From the NCBI GenBank assembly GCA_021904315.1, contig CM038915.1:8618001-8682000 (forward strand): a DNA stretch of 64,000 bases, written 5' to 3'. Position numbers and translations under genes: made by a program. Of this stretch, positions 44,741 through 58,100 are shown piece by piece. The stretch comes from Sphagnum magellanicum. Taxonomy: Eukaryota > Streptophyta > Sphagnopsida > Sphagnales > Sphagnaceae. How positions within the stretch are numbered: the first letter of the stretch is position 1; the number at the start of each line of letters is the position of its first letter. The notes under the pieces were generated by a model that ran no database searches, was not told where the DNA came from, and worked only from the letters and a program-made list of their open reading frames with translations.

Positions 44741-45212
44741 TGTTAAAAATATTATTTGTTTTTTAATTCCCAATGTTGATGAATGTGTTAAACATTCATC
44801 AAAATGATGAATAATATTCACATCCTTATAGTAGTTAGGTTAAGGTTTAGAAGTGGAAACTATTCAGGGCTTGGTGGCGGTTAGGGTTAGAGTTTGGTGG
44901 CAGCTAGGGTTAGGGTTTGGTGGCGGCTAGGTTAAGGTGAAGTGGCAGCTAGGGTTAAGGTTTGGTGGCGGCTAGGTTAGGGTTAGGAGATAGTATATAA
45001 TGGAGTGATTTTGAGTCGTCTTTCATTCTCTTTTTTCATGGTTTTGAGTGCACATAGAACCTTCAAGCTTTGTTAGTAGTTGTAAGCCATAGTTTTGTGA
45101 TTGTAGGATTTGAAGCATACAACTTTGTGATTTCTTGTTAGTTAATATGATTGTTCCATTTCATGAACCTTGAATGTTTCAATTCTTGCTTGTTTTCAAG
45201 TTGTTTCCAATA
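44741..45212 (+). repeat. solo copia family-1 LTR
   Basis: 472 bp, TGTTAAAAAT...CCAATA, with perfect target duplications TGTGG (44736-44740 and 45213-45217). Confidence 0.92.
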
Positions 45213-45217
45213 TGTGG

Positions 45218-46383
45218 AAGTCAAATTTTTTCAGTATTTGAAGGATTATTTATTAACAAAATTGGCCATAGGGTAAGGTAGTAATAGCCAACTGTGTCCA
45301 TATCAACCAAGCATGTGAACCCTATGATAAAATTAATCAATTTTTATCACAAGTTTTCATGGAGACCCCTATAGGGTGACAGCACACTAAAATTAGCCTA
45401 AATAGACATATAGTTAGTTGTTCATCTATTTCTTTAATGATTATATATATTTTGAAATATCAAGAAAAAGGTTCACCTATCTAAACCTAAACATACTTAG
45501 CTCTTCAAGAATGTAAAAAACATTTAAAATTTGTGGGTACCCAATATGCAATGAGTTTTTGAATCTCAACAATGACTTGCATCATATTTATAAAAGTTTA
45601 AGAATATATATGAAATTTTATTTGACAATATATTAATATGTATTTGAAACCTTGAGATATTGCATGCATTGATATAAATAAATAATAGAATAATGACATA
45701 ACAAGTGAAACATAAGTTAAATTAAATATATTATGAAACTTTTAGCGTTTTAAAAAACACAAAAAATTTAAATGTTTTATTGAGGATCAAATATGAGAAT
45801 TCACTCTTGGTTATTATTTTATACAAAACTCAATGATGTTTAAAATCATGAGTTAGGAAAGACGAATGTTAATCTAAAGAACAAACATGTATGTTCATAT
45901 TATAAAAGTTCATTGGATATGGACTTTTTAAAATGGACTATCCACTTCCATGAATTAGGTTATGTGTGATAGTTAAAAACCTTATTGTGCTTCCATGGTT
46001 CATATTTATAAATCAAACTTATCTGTGTACATACAGTGGAATGTTGTCACCTTCGCCCATTATGTTGGGTAAGGAACCAAGCAATCCTATTAGGGTGCCA
46101 TTGATGACACCTCGCCAAACATGGGTTGGTGGGTAAAGAGAACCCCCCTCCCCCCATCCAGCCCCAAAACCCATTTTGCCTTACCTCGAATCCTAAAGGA
46201 AACAAAAAATCAATGTTTGGGTAATGAACATGAACAAATTTTATGCACAATTTGTGGGCAACATTGAAAGAAAACTAGTTTTGGGCAATATAACCCTAGG
46301 GTACTTGAGAGCAAACACAAATGCCTTTGCCTATGATGTGATGGCCCAAGGCCTAGGCCACCATAATAATCTAACCATGGGCC
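45218..46383. other. AT-rich spacer
   Basis: No gene or recognisable repeat. Confidence 0.5.
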
Positions 46384-46890
46384 TATTGGAAACAACTTGA
46401 AAACAAGCAAGAAATGAACATTCAAGGTTCATGAAATGGAACAATCATATCAATTAACGAAAAATCACAAAGGTTGTATGCTTCAAATGCTACAATCACA
46501 AAATTATGGCTTGCAACTACTAACAAGGCTTGTAGGTTCTACATGCATTCAAAACCATGAAAGGAGAGAATGAAAGACAACTCAAAACCATTCCATTCTA
46601 TACTATCTCCTAACCCTAAAGTAGCTATCGCTTAACCCTAACCTAGCTGTCACCTTACCCTAGCCGCCACCAAACCTTAACCCTAGTCGTTGCCAAACCC
46701 TAACCTTAGTTGCCGCCAAACCCTAACCTTAGCCACCGCTAAACCCTAAGTAGCCTCCACTTCCAAACCTTAGCCACCATTATTCAGCCTAACCTAACAA
46801 CTATAAGGATGTGAATGTTATTCCTCCTTTTGATGAATGTTTAACACATTCATCAACATTGGGAATTTGAAACGAATAGTATTTATAACA
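46384..46890 (-). repeat. 3' LTR of the rearranged copia
   Basis: 507 bp, TATTGGAAAC...TTTATAACA on plus, followed by the purine-tract complement and RNase H. Confidence 0.88.
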
Positions 46891-48464
46891 TTCCCATTCT
46901 ATGAAGTTTCTAATCCAAACATGTTTATCAACTTATGATGTCATTCTTTCGATAATGCCTTGGTCAGGATATCCACCACCACGTTTCCGTTCGACAATAT
47001 TCAAATCGAACTTCTCCATTTTCAACTCATTCTCGAACAAGATGATGTTGTACATCAATGTGTTTTGTTCGTGCGTGGTGAATGGGATTCTTGGTCAATG
47101 ATATCGCACCTTGATTGTCGCATCAAATCACCATCACTTTCTTTTCCTCCATGTATCCTAAATCCATCATCAATTTTATCATCCATATGGCTTCTTTTGT
47201 GGCTTACGTGTTCGCCATGTATTCCACCTTAGTTGTGGACAATGCTATTGTAGGTTGTCGTTTGCTATTCCAAGAAATGGTTCTACTTCCGATCATGAAA
47301 ACAAACCATGTGGTAGACCTCCTATCTTCAAGATCACCACCCCAATCCACATCACAATATTCAAGCACTTCTTTAAATGGTGTTACACCAAATTGTAATT
47401 TCATTTGCAAAAGTTTGTTTTGATCGTTGCACACCAAAATGAGGTCATCCACATAGACCACAATGAAAAACTTCACATCTCCCACTTGTGCAATGTACAC
47501 ATTAGGATCGGCGTCACTCTTCATAAACTCAATGCTTTTGAGAAACGCATCTAGCTTTTGATTCCATGCCCTTGGAGATTGTTTGAAACCATACAAGGAC
47601 TTGTGAAGCTTACACATGAGATGTTCACCTCCTTGGTGCACGAACCCTTGAGGTTGCTCCATGTAAATCTCCTCTTCAAGCTCGCCATTGAGAAATGCAA
47701 TTTTCACGTCCATTTGATGGATCTCCATGTCTTCCAAGACCACCAATGCGAGAATACAATGAATAGATGTAAACTTCGCGACAGGCGCAAAAGTTTCGTT
47801 GTAATCCACTCCGTAGATTTGGGTAAAACCTCTTGCCACTAATCTAGCCTTGTAGTGTTCCAGCTCCCCATTTGTGCCTTGTTTGGTTTTGAGCACCCAT
47901 TTGCAAGAAACGGGTTTCCTACCAGCGGGAAGTGGTACCAAAGTCCATGTGTTGTTTGTCATAAGGGAATCATATTCTTTTTGCATCGCACACTCCCACT
48001 CCTTGGAATTTTCACATGTCAATGCTTCTTCAATATTTTGGGGCTCCTCCAAAAATGCAACGGTGGCGTGTTCCACCTCCTTGGTAGCAATCCACCAATC
48101 CTGAGGCCATTCCCTTCATTGCCTTTGAGGTCTTTCCCTCGGCACATCTTGTGAAGGTTCACTATCATTGGAAACAACAAATTCTTCTTCTGATGAAGAA
48201 CTTGGTGTGGATTCACTTTGCACACCTTCCAACCTTGTTTCATTCAAAGGTGTATCTGGACTAAAGGTCAATGGTTCTTCTCCTTCAACTTCTTCATGCA
48301 CAACTACATTTTCTTATTTCTCGGGATGAGGTACCTTTTCCTTTGACCCTTCAATGAACACGACATCTCTACTTTTGATGATTCTCTTGGTTTTTACACA
48401 CATGAAGCGATACGCTTTGGTGCCTTTGTAATATCCTAAAAACACACAAGGCATGGACTTGGAC
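46891..48464 (-). pseudogene. copia linker, RT and partial RNase H (broken)
   Basis: Minus-strand open stretch 47204-48076 holds RT (CKWVLKTKQGTNGE, YVDDLILVCNDQNKLL). It then jumps to MKLQFGVTPFKEVLEYCD of RNase H: about 360 bp (RT end) is deleted. The pre-RT codon at 47981-47983 is CAA (glutamine). RNase H continues to about 46930 with stops. On the right the linker and the integrase end (RIIKSRDVVFIEG) reach 48464. Confidence 0.85.
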
Positions 48465-49798
48465 TACAATATGATACCAAATGCATCTAAAAATTTTCCT
48501 TGAAGATCCATGAATTTTTTGTCAATGTGTATAACAAAATTTGAACTTCAATTTTTTTCATAAGTAGTTATGTAGGCACCTAATTAGGTAGATACCTGTA
48601 CACATGCCTACCTACCTATGTTTTTAGATGTACATACTTACTTATGTAAACTATAAGTAGGTACGTAGGTAAATAATAGGTAGGTAGGTAGATAGGACAT
48701 ATTTAGGTAAGTAGGTAGCCTAGTAGGCATAACAAGTAGGCTAACTGACCAAATTAATATTACCAATTTGACTAAACATGATCATTCAATATGGCCGATT
48801 TGATTAGGCCATGGGCATCTTGATAAACCATTTTTAAAAATGATCTTTTTTTACTAGATGTACAATTTAACACTTGGTCAAAATGGTCACTTCAGTCAAA
48901 AAAATTAACCAAAAGAACCATATGTCTTTCATGCCTTATGCCTTTAGTTAAAGTGGACATCCTTTTGGTCAATGTGGACATTTTAATCAAGTTGAACCTT
49001 TTGAAAAAAACGTGATTTATTATAATGTGAGTAACTTTTTTTCTTGTTTATATAACCAAGATCACATTTAGGGTGAAAGTTAAATAGTATATTACATGAT
49101 AACACAATAGTGATGCTTCATTTTTGTGGTTTCCTTCAAGTCATACCAAGTTGTTTTTGTTTCATTTACACAAGCTTACACATTTATGCAAGTTTGTGGT
49201 TACAAGACTTTGAGGAGCAAGTTTTGTAAACTTTAAATTGGCAATGGGCACAAATGGTAGATGATTGGATGTTTGAGACAACATTTGAAGGATGAGATCC
49301 TTGTGGTGGAGTTTATATTTAGAAAAGGACTTGGGTAGTAATCAACTAGAAAAATATTGAGGTCCTATTATTGAAGGATAATGTAACAAGTTGTTCCTTC
49401 AGATAGTGTGCTTTTAACTTTTTATCTCACAGGTCCCATTTATACATTATTTTGAAAGCCGTGTATTCCTTGAATTTGAAATTTTTCTATGTGAATAATG
49501 CATCTTGGAATTTGAAAATTGTCCAAGTTTGATTTTTTACTACTTGAATCATGCATCTAGGAATTTGAAGACTATCCTTTTCATTCACAAACTACCCTTA
49601 GACACGTAATACAATCTTCAAGTTGTGAATGTTTAAAACATTGATGTGAATAATGGATCTAGGAATTTGAAGGTTCAAGGTGTGAGTTTTTTAAGGTTTA
49701 GTCATTTTGGCCATAAACATACTATGGTAGTGTCCACTAATTGTGTTTATCGATGTGTAAGGTGGCCATGGTGTTGATTCAATGGATGTATGAGAATC
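48465..49798. other. non-copia segment in place of the integrase core
   Basis: AT-rich DNA with no ORF. Contains a TAGG/CCTA microsatellite-like tract at about 48570-48740 with both orientations present. Origin unknown. Confidence 0.5.
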
Positions 49799-50820
49799 TT
49801 TGTCAAACTCCACTTTGAAACCTTCGGAAATGAGTTTACTCACCAAAATGAGATTATTTTTCATTTTTGGAACATGAAGAATTTGGGTGATGGTTGTGTG
49901 TTAATTCGCCTCCCACTTGCATTGTGGCTTTGATGCTCCCCTTGCCAATGGCCTCCAAAACGGTCTCATTACCCATGAACACCCTCCTTGGGGAAATGCA
50001 CTCGTACGTGGTAAACCATTCTTGTTCGAATGTCATGTGTTGCGTTGCACCTAAATTGACAATCTAATCATACGTGGTATGATCATTAGCACTCAATGCC
50101 GCAACAAACATTTGTTCGTGATCTTCACAAGCTTGATTAACCTTTTTTTTTTCATCATTTTTCTTCTTCAAACAATTTCTCACAAAATGTCCAAGTTTCT
50201 TACAATAGAAACAAGGGTTTTCGTTTGACTTGTGACTTTTGTTCACTAATGCGGTAGTCTAGGAACTCTCACATTCTGTTCTTTTGCACACTTTGTGAAA
50301 CAACCTTGATACAATGAATTGAAGGTCTACATCTTTTGTGGACATTGACTCCAATGTTGTGACTAAGTTATCAAAGGATGGAGGAAGGCTGATGAGGAGT
50401 ACCATGTAAACATCTTCATCCGTAATGTTCACCTCGATGGAACGTAGTTGGTCCGCAAGGGCTTTCACTGTGTTAATGTGCACAAGCATGTCATCTCCTT
50501 TTTGGATTTTGATGGTGAAGAATCTTCTTCGAAGGAACAACTTGTTATCAATTGTCTTAGCTTCATGCACACCACAAAGAACCTCCCACGCACTTTTCAC
50601 ATTGTCATAATATTGAATGTGTGCAAGTTGGGCATCCGTGACATGTTCACAAAGCAATGCAAAAGCCTTCATCTTTTTCTCGTTGTAATTGGCCCTTGCA
50701 ACTTCTTCACTTGGCAAAGTGGCACTCCCATCAACAAATTTCGAAAACCCATGTTTAGAAAACATCATGCGCATTTTGAATTCCAAACGTGAAAGTTGCC
50801 ACCATCAAACTTTGTCATGA
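49799..50820 (-). pseudogene. copia gag and protease (broken)
   Basis: From 50820 downward: SKHGFSKFVDG, MLVHINTVKALADQLRS, a knuckle (CFYCKKLGHFVRNC), the protease region with its DSGA motif disrupted, and SISPRRVFMGN. Stops lie near 50260 and 50060. The sequence ends at VEFDK at 49799. Confidence 0.85.
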
Positions 50821-50825
50821 CTTTC

Positions 50826-51325
50826 TATTGGAAACAACTTGAGAACAAGCAAGAAATGAAACATTCAAAGTTCATGAAATGGAACAATTATATTAACTAA
50901 CAAGAAATCACAAAGGTTATATGCTTCAAATGCTACAATCACAAAACTATGGCTTGTAACTACTAACAAAGCTTGAAGGTTCTACATGGACTCAAAACCA
51001 TGAAAGGAAAGAATGAAAGACAAGTCAAAACCACTCCATTATATACTATCTCCTAACCCTAAAGTAGCCGCCACTTAACCCTAACCTAGCTGCCGCCAAA
51101 CCTTAACCCTAGCCAACACTTTAACCTAGCCGCCACCAAACCCTAGTTGTCGCCTAAACCTAGCTGCCACCAAACCCTAACCCTAGCCGCCACCAAGCCC
51201 TAAGTAGTCTCCACTTCTAAACCCTAACCTAACTACTACAAGGATGGGAATACTATTCATCCTTTTGATGAATGTTTAACACATTCATCAACATTGGGAA
51301 TTAGAAACGAACAGTATTTCCAACA
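50826..51325 (-). repeat. right LTR of the rearranged copia
   Basis: 500 bp, TATTGGAAAC...TTTCCAACA on plus. It starts within a few bases of the first Gag codons, so leader and primer site are gone. Confidence 0.88.
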
Positions 51326-54300
51326 ATATTTTCACGAAAATACCTAGTGTATGGTTAGAATACCTTTAATATTTATAGTAAATATTTAGTAGAGTACATT
51401 TGATATTTGTAGCCAAATTTTTTATAGTATTTTTAGAAAAAAATACTTTATAATATAATAATACCATTTGAGTTTGGGTTGCATAGCATGGTTAGAGTAC
51501 ATTATAAGGTGAAAATATTGGAAGTGGTGAGAATACCACTATTGGGTCTTGTTGGGTTTAGGTATGTCTACTTTAAAGTACTAGCTTTATTATGGACTTG
51601 CAAAAATACTTCAATCAAATATGTAAAAGGCTATAGTTTGGTTTAACAACATGGAATGCATGAGTTGTTATTCTTGATTTTCATGAAATTACAATCTAAT
51701 TCTAATGGCAGGGCTTTTGGGGCTTGTAAGCAAAGTTTTTTTTATCAATAGTTCAATGAGGCCCATCCTGATGTCAAGATCTCAAAGAAAGGAATACATG
51801 TTATTGTATGTATCATGGCCAAATTGAGGAGATGCAGCAAAGTTTGAATGCCATGAAGGTAAAATCAAGTGTCATGTACATTTTGATTGTGAATGCAATT
51901 ATGAACAAGTTTGTAGGCACCCTGGTGTGGTTGAAGATAGTCTTGAGTGTGGAACTCATCCCTTGTGTACAAGGGAGTAATTACTTTCTAGCAATCATGC
52001 ATGTGTCCCAAGGGTGAATTAGATGAATGGTATAGGCATGAGTGCCTCATGGGCACTACTTACTCACACTATGGACCAATCTAGTTGTCCCTATGTCTAA
52101 AGAAGACAATGCAAACCATGACATTAAAGATGAAGGCTTTAGCTTCTCTCGGAGGCAATACTAAAAAGTGAAAACATGCCTATCTTGATCTTGTAAAAAA
52201 AGATGATACAATAAGGTCACACCAATGCACACCCCAAACACCTTTCTAAGATTATTTAAGAAGACACTATAAAGCTTTATCACCCACAATTATGTTACAC
52301 AATGGCAAGACAGCCAATTCAAATAATCGCTACAATCACTACCATAAGATTTCTTGTTGTCTATCATTGATTTTGTGGAAAATTACACCTTTGTTGAACA
52401 AAATGAGGTTTAAGAAGTTCATTGGCATTTTTCTATACTTGATATATAATCCATTTTAAATATTCAATGTGACTAAATTAAATATTTCAATTCAAATAAA
52501 AATTTATGGTAAAAGTATGATATATTATAAATAATTATTTATATATCAATTTAAAAATAAAATAGAAGTGTAAGGTATGGAAAACATATAATTTATTTAT
52601 ACATTAAACTTGTATCATAAATTTAAACTGAAAATTAAATAATATGTGTATTAAAATAAATATATTTATTTTACATGTTAAATTTTTTATATCACACAAT
52701 TAAATTAGAATATATGCGTAAAATGAATAAAAATATAATTATAATTAAATTAAAATTCTAGATTAAATTTATAATTCATATTTAATATCATATATATATA
52801 TATAATTTATTTATGATCCATTAATAAATATGTTGTGTGGATAAATTATATGGATTCATATGTCTAAATTGAAATTTGTTGATAAAATTATAATATATTG
52901 GAAGTAAAATTGTATAATATAAATTCCTAAACCAAATGAAGGTTTAAGATATCAAAGATATATTTTATTTATTCATGTATTAGCCATAAAGGTTTTTTAA
53001 TTTACAAATCATGTGTTTGAATTTAATTTTTCCAAAGTATGGTCATTGAAATGTTATTCATTAACAAAATTCAAATAATTTTCTTTTGAACCAAATTTAC
53101 ATTTTAAAAAATAAATTATATATTTGTATACATTGTTGAAGGAAATTTATGAATAAATTTTCAATTTTATCATTTGGAAAATTTATCAAAAAGATATAAA
53201 TTATTAAATTTGAAGTTTTGTGTAATGTTTAAATGAAATATGGTTTAAATAAAATAAACATCATATTATTTACACAACAAGTGAGGTGATTTGGTGGTAA
53301 AGGAGTTGAACTCCATCCTTGAAATACAAGGATCAAATTTCACAAATGACATGTGTTGTGGTCAACATTGAATATTGACCAAATATTTCGTACCTACTTA
53401 AACTACCTAAGTTAGGTGGTTATTTAGGCAAACCTAAGGAAGTAAATTAAGTGGTCTACTTACCCAATTAAATTAGGTTTTAAACCTAGCTTAGGTGGTG
53501 ACAGGTGTCAACAATTAATAGGATGAAAAATAATGAGATTAAATTTTTTGAAATAAAAACATATATTATTATTCATATTATATATAATAATTTTATAATA
53601 ATAAATATTATAAGTTAAAAAATTAATGTTCCCTAAGTTTTTGGGTCCAATTTATAATAATAAAAAATAATTAAACAATGATAAAACTATCATTAATGAT
53701 TTCACATATGTCCTTAATAATTAATGAATGATATTTGTCACATCATTGTGCCACATCATTTCCTAAATGACAATTGTCCCAAACAACTTGTTTATAAAAA
53801 CTTTAGGGTTATTAATCATTTTTATCTTTTATGACTAGAATATTAGTCATAAATTCAATCATATATTTGAAATTTTCTCCTAATGAAAATGCACCTATAT
53901 GTGTTCATTAATATTGCTCCTATGTGACTTCTTTAAGGGAAGGTGGTCATTCATCAATAATTCGTTTCTTTACGTCCTCCTAAACATGTTATGTTTTTGA
54001 AGAACCAATAGGTGATTCTTTAACAAATATTAGAAACCGATGCCACAAACAAACCTTAATAATTGGTCTTGAATAATATGTGGTTGTTTTCCTATAAGGT
54101 GTTACTTGTTTAACTACTATTATCTTATGATGATTTGTCCATTGGGTTAATTTGATTGACAAATGCGTCAACATGATAGAACATTAGTTGATCTTCTTAC
54201 CCTAGTTCACAAGGTTAAAAGTTATGGTTGTTCGGTTGTTAAAATAAACCAACCTTTCTCACTTATAGATAAATTGCAAGATAGTTACAATTTTCATGTG

Positions 54301-54801
54301 TATTACATTCCAATGTTCTTTCACAAAAGCATCAGGTCCTGCAATGTTTTTGAAACCAATTTTGCTTCGTTAACCAATGTGTTCGATGCATCAACAACCC
54401 CTTCAGTAACAACACCAAATTGCCTCACCATTAATGTTTGATCGATTATGCTTTTTTCACCACAAACCTTGGCTTAAATTCTTCCATCCTCCATGGATTT
54501 TTAGGCACACGTAAATTCTTCTAATATCTTCATGGTAGAGTCCAATGTACATCAAATAAGCCTCGCAAACTAGCCTTATATGCCCATTCTCGTTTTTTAG
54601 ACCCCATTCAGATCCACTCCATCTTTTGGATTTCTTTCCCTTTAATTAGTGTTCATTGCCAAGAAACTTTGGCAAGAGAATTGGCCTCCTCCATTTCCAC
54701 CTTTCCCTTGCACCTCATCATGCATTTTGAACGTGCATTGGTGTGAATTGGAACATGTATAAATGATGGAGCTTGTTCAAGTGCTTCAAATAAACCTACT
54801 T
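51326..54801. other. AT-rich intergenic DNA
   Basis: Very AT-rich, particularly 52430-53260 and 53520-53830, with an (AT)n run near 52787-52803. Short frames (for example 51808-52017 plus) lack recognisable domains. A tRNA-like stretch is listed separately. Confidence 0.5.
53281..53345 (+). repeat. possible tRNA-derived SINE head
   Basis: TGATTTGGTGGTAAAGGAG resembles a Pol III A box, and GGATCAAATTT about 40 bases further resembles a degraded B box, a spacing close to that in tRNAs. No tail or target duplication was found. Confidence 0.25.
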
Positions 54802-54806
54802 GAATT

Positions 54807-55131
54807 TGTTGAAACAATAGGATCAGAGGAGAGATTGCACATTCAAAGCACATAGATCACACAAGTATGTGAACAATGCTTGGAGTGAGATATCCAACTC
54901 TCCTCCAACCTTGCTCTTTATTCCCTTCCCTGTACCACCACATTGACAAACCATATGGGATAAATATCTCTCTCCCTCCTTATTCTAACATGTTGGTGGT
55001 ACTAGCATAAATCAAATCCACCTATGTCTTTGATTACTTGCAACACTAATCTATCACATAGTTTCTACCAGATTGTTTCTAATATCTCTAACACTATTAA
55101 CTATGTCTCATCTACATCATAATCTTCAACA
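54807..55131 (-). repeat. 3' LTR of family-2 copia
   Basis: 325 bp. On the element strand it starts TGTTGAAGAT and ends TGTTTCAACA, giving perfect 7-bp terminal inverted repeats TGTTGAA/TTCAACA. The polyprotein stop codon lies inside it. Confidence 0.95.
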
Positions 55132-58100
55132 CTCCCACTTTGCAAGTAATCTAAGACTCCCAATCCCATGCTTCTTGTAAGGTTTTGATGTCGCTCCTTT
55201 GCCAATGCCTTTGTCAACACATCTGCAACCATATCTTGAGTTGGGCAATACTTGAGGCCTATTTCTCCACTCTCTAACTTCTCCCGTATGAAGTGGTGTT
55301 GTATGTCAATGTGCTTTGTGCGAGAGTGGTGGGTTGGGTTCTTTGCAAGTGCAATGCATCCTTGATTGTCACACATGATGGTGGTTGCTCCAACTTGCAC
55401 AAGTCCCACATCTGCCATCAACTTCCTCAACCATATGGCCTCCTTGGTGCATTGACTAGTGGCCATGTATTCGGCCTCCGTGGTAGACAAGGCAATTGTA
55501 GGTTGCCTCTTGCAATTCCATGAGATGGCTCCAACTCCAACAAAGAACACATACCCTATGGTGGAACGTCTCTCATTTGCATCTCCTCCCCAATCCGCAT
55601 CACAATATCCCTTCAAACTAACATCCTTGCCTCCAAGGCACAATTTCAATTCCAAAGTGCCCTTCAAGTACCGCATGATGCGTTTCACCGCCATCCAATG
55701 GGAAGGACCAGCCCTTGACATGAATTGACTCACCATGCTCACCGGGAATGCAAGATCTGGTCGTGTGCCCACCATGGCATACATCAATGATCCCACCGCC
55801 GCCTTATATGGAATGCCTTGCATCTCCTCTTGAACGCTCTGAAACTCTTGCTCCGTGAGTTTCAAGAGCTTGGAATTCACATCAAGCGGAGTTGCAATGG
55901 GCTTGCACTCCTCCATGTTGAAGCGCTTGAGCACCTCCTCAATGTACTTCCTTTGGCTCATGGTTATGGTGTGATTTGCACGATCTCTCTCAAACTCCAC
56001 ACCGAGGCAATAGTGCAACTCTCCAAGATCACTCATCTCAAATTCATCTTCAAGCCTTGACTTCAACCATTTCAAAATGTTCACATTGCTTGCTAAGATG
56101 ATCAGATCATCTACATAGATTATCACTATCAACAAGTACTCACCCGTTTGCTTGACATACAAGGAATGGTCCGCTTGGCTCCTAGAAAAGCATTCATGGG
56201 TGAAGAACATGTCAATGCGTTGGTACCATGCTCTTGGTGATTGCTTCAGCCCATACAAGGACTTCTTCAACTTGCACACTAGTTGCTCCTTGCCTTCTTG
56301 CACGAATCCTTGCGGTTGGTCCATGTAGATGTCCTCCTCCAATTCCCCATTCAAGAATGCGGTCTTCACATCCATTTGGTGGATCTCTAAGTCCATGGCA
56401 GATCCAATTGCAAGCATGCATCTAATGGTGGTGAATTTGGCCACCGGGGCAAATGTCTCATTGAAGTCCACACCTTCAACTTGAGAGTACCCCTTGGCCA
56501 CCAACCTGGCCTTGTGCCTCACAACATGGCCTGATGCATCCCTTTTTGTGCGAAACACCCACTTGCATCCCACACTTTTACGGTCCTTTGGGAGAGGGAC
56601 CAATTCCCATGTGCCATTTGCCATGAGTGAGGCATATTCCTCTTGCATGGCTGCCTCCCACTTGCTTGCATCCTCGGAATGCATGGCATCGCACAAATTC
56701 AATGGATCATCAAGACAAGCAACATTTGCGTGTTCCACATCTTGTTGGGGTAGGATGTGGTTCTTCCACCACTCTCCAAGCGGTCGCCGCTCCCTCAAGG
56801 GGTACCTACGCTCCTCCAAGGTCTGCCCCTCTTGTTCACCATTTGTGCTTACATCTTTTGATGGTGATGAAGGTGTTGATGAACGCCCCAGGGTTGGCGG
56901 TGCCTCTTGATTGCTTGGATACTCTTTGAAATCACTTGTGAGTTCATCATCATACACACAAGGGGATTTGGAAGATGTGTCCACAATCACCACATTAGGG
57001 GTCTGATTTCTCCCACTTGGATGCATCTCCAAATCATTGCCCACACTAGTGCTATCCTCCATGAACTCAACATCCCTACACTTGATGATCTTTTTGGATT
57101 GCACACACATCAGCCTATATGCCTTGGTGCCTTCACAATACCCAAGAAACAAGCATTTTGTGCTCTTTGCATCAAACTTACCCCTCTTCTCATCCGGCAC
57201 CATGGCATATGCAATGCATCCAAACACACGCATGTGTGAAATGCAAGGCTTTCTCCCACTCCACGCTTCCTCTGGTGTGATGGATGGCAAGGCTCTTGAT
57301 GGACATCGATTCCTTGTGTAGGCCGCATTCGCCACCGCTTCCGCCCAAAGTGACTTCTTGAGGTTTTGAGCATGAAGCATGCTCCTTGCCATCTCCACAA
57401 GGGTGCGATTTGCACGCTCTGCCACTCCATTTTGTTGAGGCCTATATGGTGTGGAGGTTTGCTTCTCAATGCCATGTTCCTTCAAGAAGCCCTGGAATCC
57501 CTTGGAAATGTACTCCCCTCCATTGTCGGACCGAAACACCTTGATCTTGTGGCCTGATTGTGTCTCCACAAGTGCCTTGAATTCCTTGAACTTTTCCAAG
57601 CACTCCCCTTTGGACCTCAACAAGTAAACCCACACCTTTCTTGAAAAGTCGTCAATGTAGGTCACAAAGTACCTTGCACCACCCAAGGATGTGGTCCTCA
57701 TGGGGCCGCATACATCCGAATGCACAATCTCCAGGGGCTTGGTGGCACGCATCCCTCCATCACTTGGAAATGGTTTGCAATGTTGTTTTCCCTCAATGCA
57801 CCCTTCACAAACAAATGAAGAAGTAGGGCAGGGCATATTTCCAAGGTTCATACCACTCACCATGTTTTGGAGCGCATGCACACCTTTGATGTTCAAATGA
57901 CCCAGCCGACGATGCCAAAGCTCCAATGCACCATCAATTGTTGAAGTTTGGGCCACGTTGGCCACATGCCTCTCACACACCTTGGTGAAGGTCATTTGAT
58001 ACAAGTTGCCTTCGCGTAGTGCTATTGCAATCATCTCTCCATCAAATGCCCTCACAATGCACTCATTCATATTGAATTGCACTTTGCACCCATTTGACAA

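Larger units (their letters stand above)
46384..51325 (-). mobile_element. rearranged copia family-1 element (minus)
   Basis: Left LTR 46384-46890, RNase H/RT/linker 46891-48464, a 1.33-kb unrelated segment, then protease/gag 49799-50820 and right LTR 50826-51325. Integrase core, primer site and leader are missing. The right LTR abuts gag directly. Flanks (GGGCC and ATATT) do not match. Confidence 0.8.

Noticed and set aside
46047..46425. Minus-strand frames of 67 and 71 codons
   Set aside because: No domain, no homologous copy in the window and no supporting signals.
51808..52017. 69-codon frame in AT-rich DNA
   Set aside because: No recognisable motif; flanking sequence shows no continued coding character.
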